From CAZBUB01 sp964494985 (GTDB taxonomy: Bacteria; Desulfobacterota; Desulfovibrionia; Desulfovibrionales; Desulfothermaceae): a DNA stretch of 64,000 nt. Shown piece by piece: positions 23,323-32,349 of the stretch (position 1 is the first letter of the stretch; each line of letters begins with the position of its first letter). Below the pieces are notes generated by a model. That model saw only the letters and a program-made list of their open reading frames with translations, was not told the origin of the DNA and did not search any database. A program made the translations under genes and the position numbers. The stretch is taken from positions 1 through 64,000 of the forward strand of contig CAZBUB010000001.1 of assembly GCA_964494985.1 (NCBI GenBank), read 5' to 3'.

Positions 23323-25125
23323 TTATTTTTTCCGCCGCAGGGAGAGTCCCAATTCCCTCAGCTGTCCTTGGCTGACTTGAGTCGGGGCCTGGGTCAACAG
23401 ACAAGTTCCTTTTTGGGTCTTGGGAAAGGCTATGACCTCCCTGATAGATTTGGCCCCAGACAGCAGCATCACCAGCCGGTCAAAGCCAAAGGCTATTCCT
23501 CCGTGGGGAGGTGCTCCGTATTGCAGAGCCTCCAGCAGAAAACCGAATTGATTTTTTGCTGCTTCAAAATCCAAACCCAGGGCCTCAAACATTTGTAACT
23601 GCAGCTCGGGTCTATGGATGCGTATAGAGCCGCCGCCGATCTCGTTTCCGTTGAGCACCAGGTCATAGGCTCTGGCCAGGACCTTTTGAGGCTGCGAGGG
23701 CAGAAGCTTCAGATCCGCTTCCCTGGGCGCTGTAAATGGATGGTGACAGGCTACCCATCTTTTTTCCTCCTGGTCCCATTCCAGAAGTGGAAAATCAGTT
23801 ACCCAAATAGGATTATAAGCATCTTTAGGGATCAGGGCAAATTTTTCAGCCAATTTAAGCCTCAGCTGACCCAGACTCTGGTTGACCATGTCCGAGTTTC
23901 CAGCCTGGAAGAAGACAATATCCCCGATCTCCAGCTGTAACCTCTGCTGCATCCCTTGTACTTCTTCCTGGCTCAAGAACTTGGCGATTGGAGATTGCCA
24001 TTCGTCCGGCTTGACTTTGATCCAGGCCAGGCCACCTGCCCCATAGATCTTGACGAACTCGGTAAGATCGTCGATTTCTTTCCTGCTTAATCCAGCTCCC
24101 TGAGGCAATCGCAAGGCCTTGACCATCTCAGCCTGGGCGAAAAGGTTGAATCCAGAACCCTGCACCAGGTCTGTGACCTCCTGCAGGGACAAATCAAAGC
24201 GGGTGTCAGGCCGGTCCAGGCCATAACGCTGCATGGCCTGGGCGTAGGCTATGCGCGGAAAGGGCCTTGGCAACTCCCTGCCCAGGCAAGCTTGGAAAAT
24301 GGCACAGAGCATACCTTCTGCAATATCCAGGATCTGCTCTTCCTGGACAAAAGCCATCTCCAGATCTATCTGCGTGAACTCAGGCTGCCGGTCCGCTCGC
24401 AGGTCCTCGTCCCTGAAACAGCGTACTATTTGGTAGTAGCGGTCCATGCCGGAGACCATCAACAACTGCTTGAAAAGCTGCGGGCTTTGGGGCAGGGCAA
24501 AGAATTCCCCTTGATTCTGCCTGCTGGGTACCAGAAAGTCCCTGGCCCCCTCTGGGGTACTTTTGGTCAGTACTGGGGTCTCGATCTCCAGAAAGCCAGC
24601 TTGATCCAGATACTGCCGGGCGCTCTGGGCTGCCCTGTGCCTGAGCTGGAAGTTTTGTTGCATCCTGTCCCGGCGCATGTCCAGGTACCTGTACTTCAGA
24701 CGCAGGTTTTCAGAGGCGTCCAAGCGGTCCTCAACAGGAAAGGGCGGGGTCTGGGAAGTGTTCAAAAGCTTCCAGTCCAATACCACCACCTCGATATCCC
24801 CTGTCTTGAGTCTGGTATTCTGCATGCCCTGGGGCCTTTCCCTGACCCTGCCCTTGACTGCCAGCACATATTCTGGCCGGAGCACATGTGCCTGGGCGTG
24901 GGCTGTTGCATTTTCTTCAGGGGAGAATACCACCTGGGTCAGCCCCTGCTGGTCCCTGAGATCGATGAAGATGAGTCCGCCGTGATCCCTGCGGTATTGG
25001 ACCCAGCCCATGAGGCAGACTTCTTGCTCAAGCTCTTGGAGCCCGAGGGAAGCGCAGTCGTGGCTGCGTTTCCAGCCTGCCAGATCCTGGATTACCCCTA
25101 AGGATGCATCCTGCTGCTTATCCAT
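23323..25125 (-). CDS. aspS: Aspartyl-tRNA synthetase (bacterial type)
   Basis: 600 residues, the usual bacterial length. N-terminal anticodon-binding OB domain (~20-125, GWVQYRRDHGGLIFIDLRD), class II catalytic domain with motif 2 FRDEDLRADRQPEFTQIDLE, the bacterial insertion domain (~300-425), and motif 3 GIAFGFDRLVMLL near the end. It charges tRNA-Asp, and in organisms lacking AsnRS also tRNA-Asn; which applies here cannot be told. ATG at 25125 with AAGGA upstream. First gene of the aspS-def-fmt operon. Confidence 0.97.
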   Translation of the reverse strand: MDKQQDASLGVIQDLAGWKRSHDCASLGLQELEQEVCLMGWVQYRRDHGGLIFIDLRDQQGLTQVVFSPEENATAHAQAHVLRPEYVLAVKGRVRERPQGMQNTRLKTGDIEVVVLDWKLLNTSQTPPFPVEDRLDASENLRLKYRYLDMRRDRMQQNFQLRHRAAQSARQYLDQAGFLEIETPVLTKSTPEGARDFLVPSRQNQGEFFALPQSPQLFKQLLMVSGMDRYYQIVRCFRDEDLRADRQPEFTQIDLEMAFVQEEQILDIAEGMLCAIFQACLGRELPRPFPRIAYAQAMQRYGLDRPDTRFDLSLQEVTDLVQGSGFNLFAQAEMVKALRLPQGAGLSRKEIDDLTEFVKIYGAGGLAWIKVKPDEWQSPIAKFLSQEEVQGMQQRLQLEIGDIVFFQAGNSDMVNQSLGQLRLKLAEKFALIPKDAYNPIWVTDFPLLEWDQEEKRWVACHHPFTAPREADLKLLPSQPQKVLARAYDLVLNGNEIGGGSIRIHRPELQLQMFEALGLDFEAAKNQFGFLLEALQYGAPPHGGIAFGFDRLVMLLSGAKSIREVIAFPKTQKGTCLLTQAPTQVSQGQLRELGLSLRRKK

Positions 25126-25231
25126 TGTAAATTCCTTGGCTTATTTTTTTTGTGTGTATGATACAATTTTTAGGCTCCCTGCAGGCCTCATAGTTTTGCA
25201 TACAAACTTTTAACCCTCACAGTAAGTGTCG

Positions 25232-25317
25232 GGTAACTGTTTACCTTAGCAACAACATCTTATCCAGTGGCCTTATCATTTCCCTGCTTTCAAGCACAGC
25301 AGGTAGTGACAAATTAC
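25232..25317 (+). repeat. Dispersed inverted-end repeat, copy A
   Basis: Begins GGTAACTGTTTACC and ends AGTGACAAATTAC, imperfect inverted ends around a core containing CTTATCATTTCCC and AAGCACAGCAGGT. Four other copies lie at 26701-26981, 35657-35730, 39193-39283 and 45675-45748. It fills the gap between hisS and aspS and contains no gene. Confidence 0.7.
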
Positions 25318-25326
25318 AGTGCCGGT

Positions 25327-26568
25327 TCAAAAAAATGCTTTTTCAGGCTGATGCAGAGCTACCTTGATTTGCTTTCCGCTTTGCATGTCCTTGACCTGCA
25401 AGGTCTGCTCCTGCAGCTCCTCTGAACCTAGTATCAGGCACTTTTGAGCTTGGAGCTTGTGCGCGTTTCTGAGCTGACTCTTCAGGCTTTTGGCCTTCAG
25501 ACTCACCTCTCCGCTAAGGCCTTGGCTGCGCAGCGCCTGGGCCAGCTCCTGGCCCAAACTAAGGGCATTTTCATCCAAAACAGCGAGATAAAAGTCAGGC
25601 AGAGGAGATTTTTGTTCCGGCAAGAGCAGGGCCAGACGCTCCAGGCCGCACGCAAAGCCGATGCCTGGTATATCTGGGCCTCCCAGGTCCTTGACCAGGC
25701 TGTCGTAACGCCCCCCTCCAGCAACCGAGGCTTGGGCCCCAATACCCTGGGAGGTAACCTCAAAAGCGGTGCGCTGGTAATAGTCCAGGCCACGAACCAG
25801 GTTCTTGTTTTGGATAAAGGGCACCCCTACCTGCTTCAGAATATTTTGCAGCTCCTGGTAGTGTTCCTGGCAGCCAGAACAGAGGTGATCCCCAATCAGT
25901 GGGGCTTGTTCCAATACCCTGGCGCACCCTTGCTGCTTGCAGTCGAAAAGCCGCAAGGGGTTGTTGTGCATTCTAGTTCTACAGTCCTGGCATAGCTCTT
26001 CCGGGTTAGTGTCCTGCAAAAAAGCTCCCAGCGTTTGGCTGTATTCGGCTCTGCACTCCCTGCAGCCCAAGGAGTTCAACTCTAGATTCAATCCTGGCAA
26101 CTGCAGCTCCTTAAGGTAGCTCCAGAGCATAAGAAGAATCTCTGCATCAGCCTGCGGGGCACTGCTGCCCAGCAGCTCTGCGTTGACCTGATGAAATTGC
26201 CTGGACCTGCCCTTTTGGGGACGTTCGTAGCGAAACATGGGTCCGATAGTGAATAACTTACTCACAGCTTCCCTGCTGTAGAGCTTGTTCTCTATATAGG
26301 CCCGGACCACGCCTGCAGTGGCTTCAGGACGCAGGGTCAAGGACCTGCCTTTACGGTCCTGGAAACTATACATTTCCTTTTGCACCACGTCTGTGTCCTG
26401 ACCTATGCCCCTGGCAAAAAGTTCTGTGCGCTCCAGGACAGGGATGCGCAGCTCCTGGAAGCCATATCTGGTAAAGACGTGGCGAGCCTTATCCTCCATA
26501 TGGGTGTAGGCTTGGGCCTGCTTATCAATCAAATCCTGAAAGCCGGTGATTTTGGTGATTGGAGCCAT
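25327..26568 (-). CDS. hisS: Histidyl-tRNA synthetase
   Basis: 413 residues from the ATG at 26568 (AAGGATCT upstream; the longer frame to 26619 adds a basic, non-conserved start). Class II core with LTLRPEATAGVVRAYIE, FRYERPQKGRSRQFHQVN, the histidine motif LVRGLDYYQRTAFEV and GIGFACGLERL; a C-terminal anticodon-binding domain (~320-410) follows. A Cys cluster (CRECRAEY, CQDCRTR, CSGC) lies in the insertion region, as in many bacterial HisRS. It is followed by aspS after a repeat-filled 201-bp gap. Confidence 0.97.
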   Translation of the reverse strand: MAPITKITGFQDLIDKQAQAYTHMEDKARHVFTRYGFQELRIPVLERTELFARGIGQDTDVVQKEMYSFQDRKGRSLTLRPEATAGVVRAYIENKLYSREAVSKLFTIGPMFRYERPQKGRSRQFHQVNAELLGSSAPQADAEILLMLWSYLKELQLPGLNLELNSLGCRECRAEYSQTLGAFLQDTNPEELCQDCRTRMHNNPLRLFDCKQQGCARVLEQAPLIGDHLCSGCQEHYQELQNILKQVGVPFIQNKNLVRGLDYYQRTAFEVTSQGIGAQASVAGGGRYDSLVKDLGGPDIPGIGFACGLERLALLLPEQKSPLPDFYLAVLDENALSLGQELAQALRSQGLSGEVSLKAKSLKSQLRNAHKLQAQKCLILGSEELQEQTLQVKDMQSGKQIKVALHQPEKAFF

Positions 26569-26700
26569 TTTTTTGAGATCCTTTTCCCGCTGGGCTTTTG
26601 CTCTAAGCGCAATCCGCATAATTAGTCCATGCCGTAAATATTGTCAAAAGCCCTAAGCTGGACTATTGTGGCTCTCCGACAGCATTACGAGATATGCAAC

Positions 26701-26981
26701 GTAACTGTTTACCATAGTAACAACACCTTACCTAGAGGTTTGGGGATTCGGCCAACAGGACGCAAAAAACTCGCTCCAAAGAATGCGTAAATCAAAATCC
26801 TGGTTTTGGCCCTCCTGAAGATTTTGCGCGATCATGGTTGACTCTTAGTTTGAAAAGGATTGCATAGCTTTGATTAACGCATTCTAAGTCGCTCAAACAT
26901 TTTGAGCCCTGTTGGCCGAGTTCCCGGATCTTGGCCTTACTATTTCCCAAATTGCGAGCACAGCAAATGGTGAATAATTAC
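26701..26981 (+). repeat. Dispersed inverted-end repeat, copy B, split by another element
   Basis: The left part (26701-26739, GTAACTGTTTACCATAGTAA...) and right part (26933-26981, ending GGTGAATAATTAC) match copies A and C. The ~190 bases between them belong to a different palindromic element, so the copy was interrupted by a later insertion. Confidence 0.65.
26742..26924. repeat. Palindromic element nested in repeat copy B
   Basis: Ends pair as inverted repeats: GGGGATTCGGCCAACAGG (from 26742) against CCTGTTGGCCGAGTTCCC (to 26924). Inside, AGAATGCGTAAATCAAA (from ~26780) pairs with TTTGATTAACGCATTCT (to ~26885). It has no coding capacity. This is a MITE-like long-armed structure. Confidence 0.6.
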
Positions 26982-27058
26982 TGTGCAACAAAAAAATTGT
27001 CCCTGAGTATTGCAGAAGTCTTAAGTACAGTGAATCAATGTATGAAGGAGGGCTAGCT

Positions 27059-27760
27059 GTGAAAGCCGTTTCTCTCGTCGGTTACAAAAATTCGGGCAAG
27101 ACCTCCCTGGCCTTGCGATTATGCTCAGAGCTAAGGCAGTTGGGCTACAAAGTGGCAGGAGTAAAGTTCAGCCACCACCGACTGGACAGAGAGGACTCTG
27201 ATACTGCAAAGATAGCCCAATCCTGTTATGTGAGTGCAGCGATTAGTGAAGAAGAATGCAGCGTGCTTTGGTCCACGCCAAAATCCCTGCCGGATCTTTT
27301 GCCTATTTTGCAGGCTGATGTGCTCGTAGTGGAAGGGGGCAAGACTTTGGGCAATTTGCCCAGGGTGCTTTTGCCGAAGGAGTCATCTGAGGTAAATGAG
27401 CTGGGGGCCGAGCTGGCATTGGCTGCCTGGGGGCATGATTTTGCGCTGGGTCTGCCTGTGTTGAACCAGGTCAAGGAACTCGCTGAATTGGTTTTAGAAA
27501 AGGGTTTCTTTTTGCCTGGCTTGGATTGTGGTCATTGCGGCCGTGAGGATTGTAGTCAATTGGCCAGGGAGATAGTTGCAGGTCATGCTCTGCCTGAAGA
27601 ATGCAATGCTTCAAGCTCTGAGCTTGAGATCAGAGTCAATGGTCACCCCTTAGCGATGAATCCTTTTGTACAAAATATTATCCAGTCCACTTTGCAGGGT
27701 ATGCTCTCCAGCCTTAAAGGCTATACTCCAGGCAGGGTGGAAATTGTCTGGGAGAACTAA
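27059..27760 (+). CDS. mobB: MobB-type molybdopterin-guanine dinucleotide protein with C-terminal Cys domain
   Basis: 233 residues from GTG at 27059, chosen because AAGGAGG lies seven bases upstream; the ATG at 27038 is upstream of that site. GTPase P-loop GYKNSGKTSL at ~7-16, VAGVKFSHHRLDREDSDT (MobB-specific His/Asp region) and VLVVEGGKTLGNLPRVLL. The C-terminal ~75 residues add CGHCGREDC and a later Cys, which could hold an iron-sulfur cluster and is absent from E. coli MobB. The stop abuts the moeA ATG, so the two are co-transcribed for molybdenum/tungsten cofactor maturation, needed by formate dehydrogenases and similar enzymes. Confidence 0.85.
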   Translation: MKAVSLVGYKNSGKTSLALRLCSELRQLGYKVAGVKFSHHRLDREDSDTAKIAQSCYVSAAISEEECSVLWSTPKSLPDLLPILQADVLVVEGGKTLGNLPRVLLPKESSEVNELGAELALAAWGHDFALGLPVLNQVKELAELVLEKGFFLPGLDCGHCGREDCSQLAREIVAGHALPEECNASSSELEIRVNGHPLAMNPFVQNIIQSTLQGMLSSLKGYTPGRVEIVWEN

Positions 27761-29008
27761 ATGGTTGAAGAATTTTTTCATGTTCTATCTGTGCAAGATT
27801 TTTTGCAGACAGCTTCAAGCCTGGACAAAGTTCAGGGGACAGAGATGCTGGACACTCCCTATAGCTTGCAGCGAATCCTGGCTCAAGAGGTATATGCGCC
27901 TGAGGATTTGCCTGCCTTTGCCAGGGCGGCAATGGATGGTTATGCAGTGCAGGCAGCAGACACCTTTGGCAGCAGCGAGGCAAACCCTCAGTATCTTGAA
28001 AAGACTGAGGCAGTGCGCATTGGAGTTTGGCCTGGATTTGAGCTCTGGCCAGGACAATGTTCGCCAATCGTCACCGGGGCTGTCTTACCTCTGGGCGCGG
28101 ACAGTGTCCTGATGCAGGAATATGCCCAGGAAATTGGCCAGGAAGAGGTCGAGGTGCGCAGGCCTGTGGCCCCTGGAGAGAATATGCTTCAAAAGGGAGA
28201 GGACTGCACCCAGGGGGGCAAAATCCTGACTGCAGGACACAGACTCAGACCCCAGGATTTGGCTCTGCTATGCTCTTTAGGCCTGAGCAAGGTGGAAGTC
28301 GTGCGCAGACCAAATCTGGGCATTATCTCCACTGGCGATGAATTGGTGCCAGTCACCGATACCCCTGGGCCAGGACAAATCAGAGATGTGAACACCTATT
28401 CCATCCAGGCCTGGCTGCAGACAGCAGGTTTTCCAAGTCAAGCCCTGGGTATTGTTCCGGATAATCTGGAGGAGCTGGAAAGGGCATTGCAGCAGGCCCT
28501 GCAGGAGTTTGACGTGGTGCTCCTTTCCGGGGGCAGCTCTGTGGGCTACAGGGATTTGACTATCCAGGCCCTGGAGTCCCTGCCGGACTGCGAAGTTCTG
28601 GTGCACGGAGTGGCTATCAGTCCGGGCAAGCCCACCATTTTGGCCAGACAAGGCAAAAAGACCATTTTGGGCCTGCCAGGTCAGGTTACTTCTGTTCAGG
28701 TTGTCCTCTGTATTTTGGTCTTGCCTTTGCTGCAGCATATTAGCGGCCAGGATACAGTGCTGAAACCTGGAGGGCTGCAGGTCAAAAAGCCAGCTCGTTT
28801 GGCCAGGAACATTTTTTCTAAGCAAGGCAGGGAGGACTATGTGCGGGTAAATCTTCAGCCCAGGGAAGAGGGCTTTGATCTGGCAGTGCCTGTGCTAGGC
28901 AAGTCCGGTTTGTTGCGGACCATGCTCCAGGCCCAGGGTCTTTTGCGCATCCCTGCTGGGCTGGAGGGTCTGGAAAAAGGGAGCAGAGCAGAGGTGTTTC
29001 TGCTGTAG
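27761..29008 (+). CDS. moeA: Molybdopterin molybdenumtransferase MoeA
   Basis: 415 residues. MoeA domains I/II open with LAQEVYAPEDLPAFARAAMDGYAVQA (the conserved fAMDGYA). Then come PIVTGAVLPLGADSVLMQE (GaplP-GAD-vv), the MoCF-binding domain III with IISTGDELV, and the SGGSSVG..D motif followed by HGVAISPGKPT and GLPGQ; domain IV forms the end. It inserts molybdate or tungstate into molybdopterin. ATG follows the mobB TAA directly. Confidence 0.95.
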   Translation: MVEEFFHVLSVQDFLQTASSLDKVQGTEMLDTPYSLQRILAQEVYAPEDLPAFARAAMDGYAVQAADTFGSSEANPQYLEKTEAVRIGVWPGFELWPGQCSPIVTGAVLPLGADSVLMQEYAQEIGQEEVEVRRPVAPGENMLQKGEDCTQGGKILTAGHRLRPQDLALLCSLGLSKVEVVRRPNLGIISTGDELVPVTDTPGPGQIRDVNTYSIQAWLQTAGFPSQALGIVPDNLEELERALQQALQEFDVVLLSGGSSVGYRDLTIQALESLPDCEVLVHGVAISPGKPTILARQGKKTILGLPGQVTSVQVVLCILVLPLLQHISGQDTVLKPGGLQVKKPARLARNIFSKQGREDYVRVNLQPREEGFDLAVPVLGKSGLLRTMLQAQGLLRIPAGLEGLEKGSRAEVFLL

Positions 29009-29023
29009 AGCCGGGATGTTTTT

Positions 29024-29767
29024 TTAAGAGGCCTTAGGTACAGTCTTCCAGGCTAGGATAGGGGTACCCAACTTCTCCTTGGAGATGTCCAGCTCTGCCG
29101 CACAGATTGCGCCTAGAGGCAGGGTCAAATGAAGCCAGCTCGTTTTTTTCCAGGAAAATTTTGGCCCTGGCAAGACAGAAGCCGCTCGCATAGGCCTGGG
29201 GCCCAGGTTGCAACGTACCATATGCTTTATTTCCCCCCAGTTTCGCCACTGGGCCTGTTGAAGACTGCCGTATTTGTTAAAGGCAAAAGGCAGGCGCAGC
29301 TGTCGGGTCAGATAGAAGGCAGAGCATCGATTCAAAAAGAGTATCAACATCCTTTTTTTGGTAACTCTGCAGGCTTCTAGCAGAACTTGTTCTGGTTCAG
29401 GGCTGAACTCCAGGACATTGATCAGCGCACAGTAATCGAATTCCTTGTCCTCGAAGTGCAAATGTTCAGGTTGGGCGAGATGCAGATCAACCCTGGCGCC
29501 AAGTCTGGCCCTGGTCTTTTGCAGCATTTCCCTGGAGCTGTCAGTACCAGTGATCTGGAAGCCGGATTCAAAAAAGGCGTGTAGGAAGTAGCCGCTGCCA
29601 CAACCTACCTGCAAAAAATGCTGCTTGCGCCTAGGCCATTGGGCAATCATCTCCAAAACTAGTTTTTTCCCTGCCTCCAGGGCAGGAGGTGCATCCAGGT
29701 CCCTGGGATCCAAATCCTGATCCAAGATTGCTTGCTCTCTTAGCATGATGCACCCATTTATGTTCAT
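29024..29767 (-). CDS. Class I SAM-dependent methyltransferase
   Basis: 247 residues (or ~240 if it starts at the ATG at 29746). SAM motif I FLQVGCGSGYFLHAFFESG, motif II ITGTDSS, and DYCALINVLEFSPEPEQVLLEACRV typical of Methyltransf_11. The substrate is not predictable. It lies 17 bp after ilvD on the same strand and converges with moeA. The N-terminal stretch (DLDPRDLDAPPALEAGKKLVLEMI) suggests a UbiE/BioC-like small-molecule enzyme, but this is a guess. Confidence 0.8.
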   Translation of the reverse strand: MNINGCIMLREQAILDQDLDPRDLDAPPALEAGKKLVLEMIAQWPRRKQHFLQVGCGSGYFLHAFFESGFQITGTDSSREMLQKTRARLGARVDLHLAQPEHLHFEDKEFDYCALINVLEFSPEPEQVLLEACRVTKKRMLILFLNRCSAFYLTRQLRLPFAFNKYGSLQQAQWRNWGEIKHMVRCNLGPRPMRAASVLPGPKFSWKKTSWLHLTLPLGAICAAELDISKEKLGTPILAWKTVPKAS

Positions 29768-29784
29768 CCCCCAGGCAGTGTGGA

Positions 29785-31455
29785 TCAGCTCTGGCGGAGC
29801 ACAGCCCCATGGGCTGCAGAGGTTACGTTGGCTGCGTATCTGCGCAGGAATGCAGAAGCTATCTCTTTTTTCTTTGGCTGGAAGGAGCTCCCCCTGGCTT
29901 GCAAATCCTGCTGGCTCAGCAGTACATCCAGTTTCCTCTCCGGGATATTGATACTGATCTGATCCCCCTCTTGGAGCAGAGCTATATTTCCGCCCTGGGC
30001 AGCCTCGGGGGAAACATGGCCAATGGCGGCTCCCCTGCTTCCACCACTGAATCTTCCGTCTGTGATGAGGGCTACCTCCCGGTCGAGACCCATACCTGCG
30101 ATTGCTGCGGTGGGGGAGAGCATCTCCCGCATACCTGGACCACCCTTAGGGCCTTCATAACGAACCACCACTATATCCCCGGCCTGGATATTGCCATCCA
30201 GTATGGCCTGCACAGCATCCTCTTCTGCATCGAAAATCCTGGCCGGACCCTGTCTGACCAGCATGTTCACATCCACAGCAGCTTCTTTGACCACGCAGCC
30301 TTCTGGTGCCAGATTGCCATACAAAATAGCAATCCCCCCTCTCGGGCTGTAGGGATTTTCCAGACTCCGGATTACTTCATAGTCTAAGATCCTGGCTTGG
30401 CTTTGTTGAAGATTCTCTTTCAGGTTTTGACCGGTAACACTCAAACAATCTGCATAGATCAGGCCTGCCTTTTGCAGCTCGGCCAGCAATGCAGGAATCC
30501 CGCCCGCCTGGTGCAGATCCTCAAGATGATGCCCTCCGGCAGGTGAGAGTTTGCAGAGATTTGGTGTTTTTTGGCTGATTCTATCAAAGAGTTCCAGGCT
30601 CAAGTCCAGGCCAGCTTCAGCGAATATGGCTGGCAGATGCAAGACAGTATTGGTGGAGCAGCCCAAGGCCATGTCCACGCTGACTGCGTTTTGGACACTT
30701 TTTTCAGTCACTATATCCCTGGGTTTGATATCCCTTTGCCAGAGCTCCATGATCTGCTGCCCAGCAAGCTTTGCCAGTCTGGTTCTGGCCGCATGCACAG
30801 CAGGAATGGTTCCGTTACCAGGCAGGGCCAGGCCAATAGCCTCAGCTAAGCAATTCATGGAATTCGCGGTGAACATACCCGAGCAGCTGCCACAGCCTGG
30901 ACAGGCGCATTCTTCCAGTTCCTGCAGTTCCTGCTCTGGGATAGCTCCCCTTTTGACTCGGCCTACAGCTTCAAATACGCTGATCAAGTCCACCTTGCGA
31001 CCCTGGTGTTTCCCTGCCAGCATAGGGCCTCCGCTAATACATATGGAGGGCAGATTCAGCCTGAGCATAGCCATGAGCATGGCTGGAACTATCTTGTCGC
31101 AGTTGGGGATACAAACCAGGGCATCAAAAGGGTGGGCGGTAGCCATAATCTCGATGCTGTCCGCAATGGCTTCCCTGCTGGGAAGACTCATGCGCATTCC
31201 TGCGTGATTCATGGCCAAGCCGTCGCAGACACCTATCACTGGAAATTCCATAGGTACCCCGCCCTGCATACGGATGCCAGCCTGAACCGCCTGGGAAATC
31301 CTATCCAAATGGATATGGCCCGGAACCACAGAATTTGCTGAGTTGACCACGCCGATCAATGGCTTTTGCATCTCCTCTCGGCTAAGACCCAAGGCATAGA
31401 GTAAAGAGCGGTGCGCGCTCTTTTCCAGTCCTGATTTCATCGAGTTGCTACGCAT
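29785..31455 (-). CDS. ilvD: Dihydroxy-acid dehydratase
   Basis: 556 residues, full length. IlvD/Edd family with cluster Cys in VCIPNCDKIVPAM and CACPGCGSCSGMFTANSMNCL, SCSTNT-type region ALGCSTNTVLHLP, and the C-terminal ITDGRFSGGSRGAAIGHVSPEAA. It makes 2-oxoisovalerate and 2-oxo-3-methylvalerate for Val, Leu and Ile synthesis, using an Fe-S cluster. AAGGAGGAAT precedes the ATG at 31455. It follows ftsX by 24 bp. Confidence 0.97.
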   Translation of the reverse strand: MRSNSMKSGLEKSAHRSLLYALGLSREEMQKPLIGVVNSANSVVPGHIHLDRISQAVQAGIRMQGGVPMEFPVIGVCDGLAMNHAGMRMSLPSREAIADSIEIMATAHPFDALVCIPNCDKIVPAMLMAMLRLNLPSICISGGPMLAGKHQGRKVDLISVFEAVGRVKRGAIPEQELQELEECACPGCGSCSGMFTANSMNCLAEAIGLALPGNGTIPAVHAARTRLAKLAGQQIMELWQRDIKPRDIVTEKSVQNAVSVDMALGCSTNTVLHLPAIFAEAGLDLSLELFDRISQKTPNLCKLSPAGGHHLEDLHQAGGIPALLAELQKAGLIYADCLSVTGQNLKENLQQSQARILDYEVIRSLENPYSPRGGIAILYGNLAPEGCVVKEAAVDVNMLVRQGPARIFDAEEDAVQAILDGNIQAGDIVVVRYEGPKGGPGMREMLSPTAAIAGMGLDREVALITDGRFSGGSRGAAIGHVSPEAAQGGNIALLQEGDQISINIPERKLDVLLSQQDLQARGSSFQPKKKEIASAFLRRYAANVTSAAHGAVLRQS

Positions 31456-31479
31456 TGTACGTCATTCCTCCTTTTGCCT

Positions 31480-32349
31480 TTAATTGCGCACTGCCACCCA
31501 GCTGCTGATGATGCCTGTGGCGCAGAGCACAATCAGCATGGTTAACACCTGGGCCGGGCTTAGAAATTTCACCTCCAGCCAAAGCGGGGCCTGATTCAAA
31601 ATGCTGTCCAGGGTGCTTTGGGTCAATCGCAACAAACCCAGGGCCAGGCCAGTGCCCAGCAGTGCTTGTACAGCACCTCCTACCAGCTGGGGCAGCTGGA
31701 TATACCAGTTGGCTGCCCCCACCAACTGCAGGATTTCAATTTCTTCCCTGCGGTTCATTTGGGCCAGCTTAAAAGTGTTACCCAGGATCAGGCCAACCAG
31801 GAGGGTCAGGAAAATCACAAAAGGCCAGAGTACTTGCTTGGCCAGTCTGGTCCAGGAACTGGCCAGGTCCAGTTGCAATGGATTAAACTTGACTTCTTCT
31901 ACCAGAGGCAGCTCTGTGAGCTCCTGGTAAATCTGTTTGGCCTCCTTCTCTGGCTGGGAAGACTCCAAGCGAAAGCCCAGAATAGCTGTGGGCGGGATGG
32001 GATTTTTGTTCTGACCCAGATCGAGATCCTGGGCCAGCTTCTCCTGCAGCACTTTTAGGCCTTGGTTTGGTGTATAGGTATCCATACGGGTCAGATTGTT
32101 TTTGTCTTGCAGCTTCTGCCATTGCCCTTTGATCTCTTGCAATGTTTCCTGGTCCCGGGCCTTTTCCCAGTAGACTTCAAAATTTATCTCTCCCTGGTTT
32201 TGCAGCACGTAGCGCTGCACGTTATGCATCGCAAGCAAGAACATTCCTCCCAGGAAGATGACCAGGGTTACAGCTGCAAGGCTTAAAAGCTGCTCCCATT
32301 TGTTGTGGCCTAAATCCTTAATGCCTTTGATGATCAGTCTGATGAGCAT
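31480..32349 (-). CDS. ftsX: Cell-division ABC transporter permease FtsX
   Basis: 289 residues. A cytoplasmic start and first span (~20-42), a periplasmic domain (~43-170), and three further spans near 173-193, 218-240 and 262-285, the FtsX topology. LILGNTFKLAQMNRREEIEILQLVGAANWYI is the conserved cytoplasmic loop linking to FtsE. It controls septal peptidoglycan hydrolases. The start overlaps the end of ftsE by 16 bp. Confidence 0.93.
   Translation of the reverse strand: MLIRLIIKGIKDLGHNKWEQLLSLAAVTLVIFLGGMFLLAMHNVQRYVLQNQGEINFEVYWEKARDQETLQEIKGQWQKLQDKNNLTRMDTYTPNQGLKVLQEKLAQDLDLGQNKNPIPPTAILGFRLESSQPEKEAKQIYQELTELPLVEEVKFNPLQLDLASSWTRLAKQVLWPFVIFLTLLVGLILGNTFKLAQMNRREEIEILQLVGAANWYIQLPQLVGGAVQALLGTGLALGLLRLTQSTLDSILNQAPLWLEVKFLSPAQVLTMLIVLCATGIISSWVAVRN

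Larger units (their letters stand above)
26569..27058. other. 490-bp region between hisS and mobB
   Basis: Divergent promoter region with no gene. It is largely occupied by repeat copy B (26701-26981), which is itself split by a second palindromic element (26742-26924). Confidence 0.6.
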
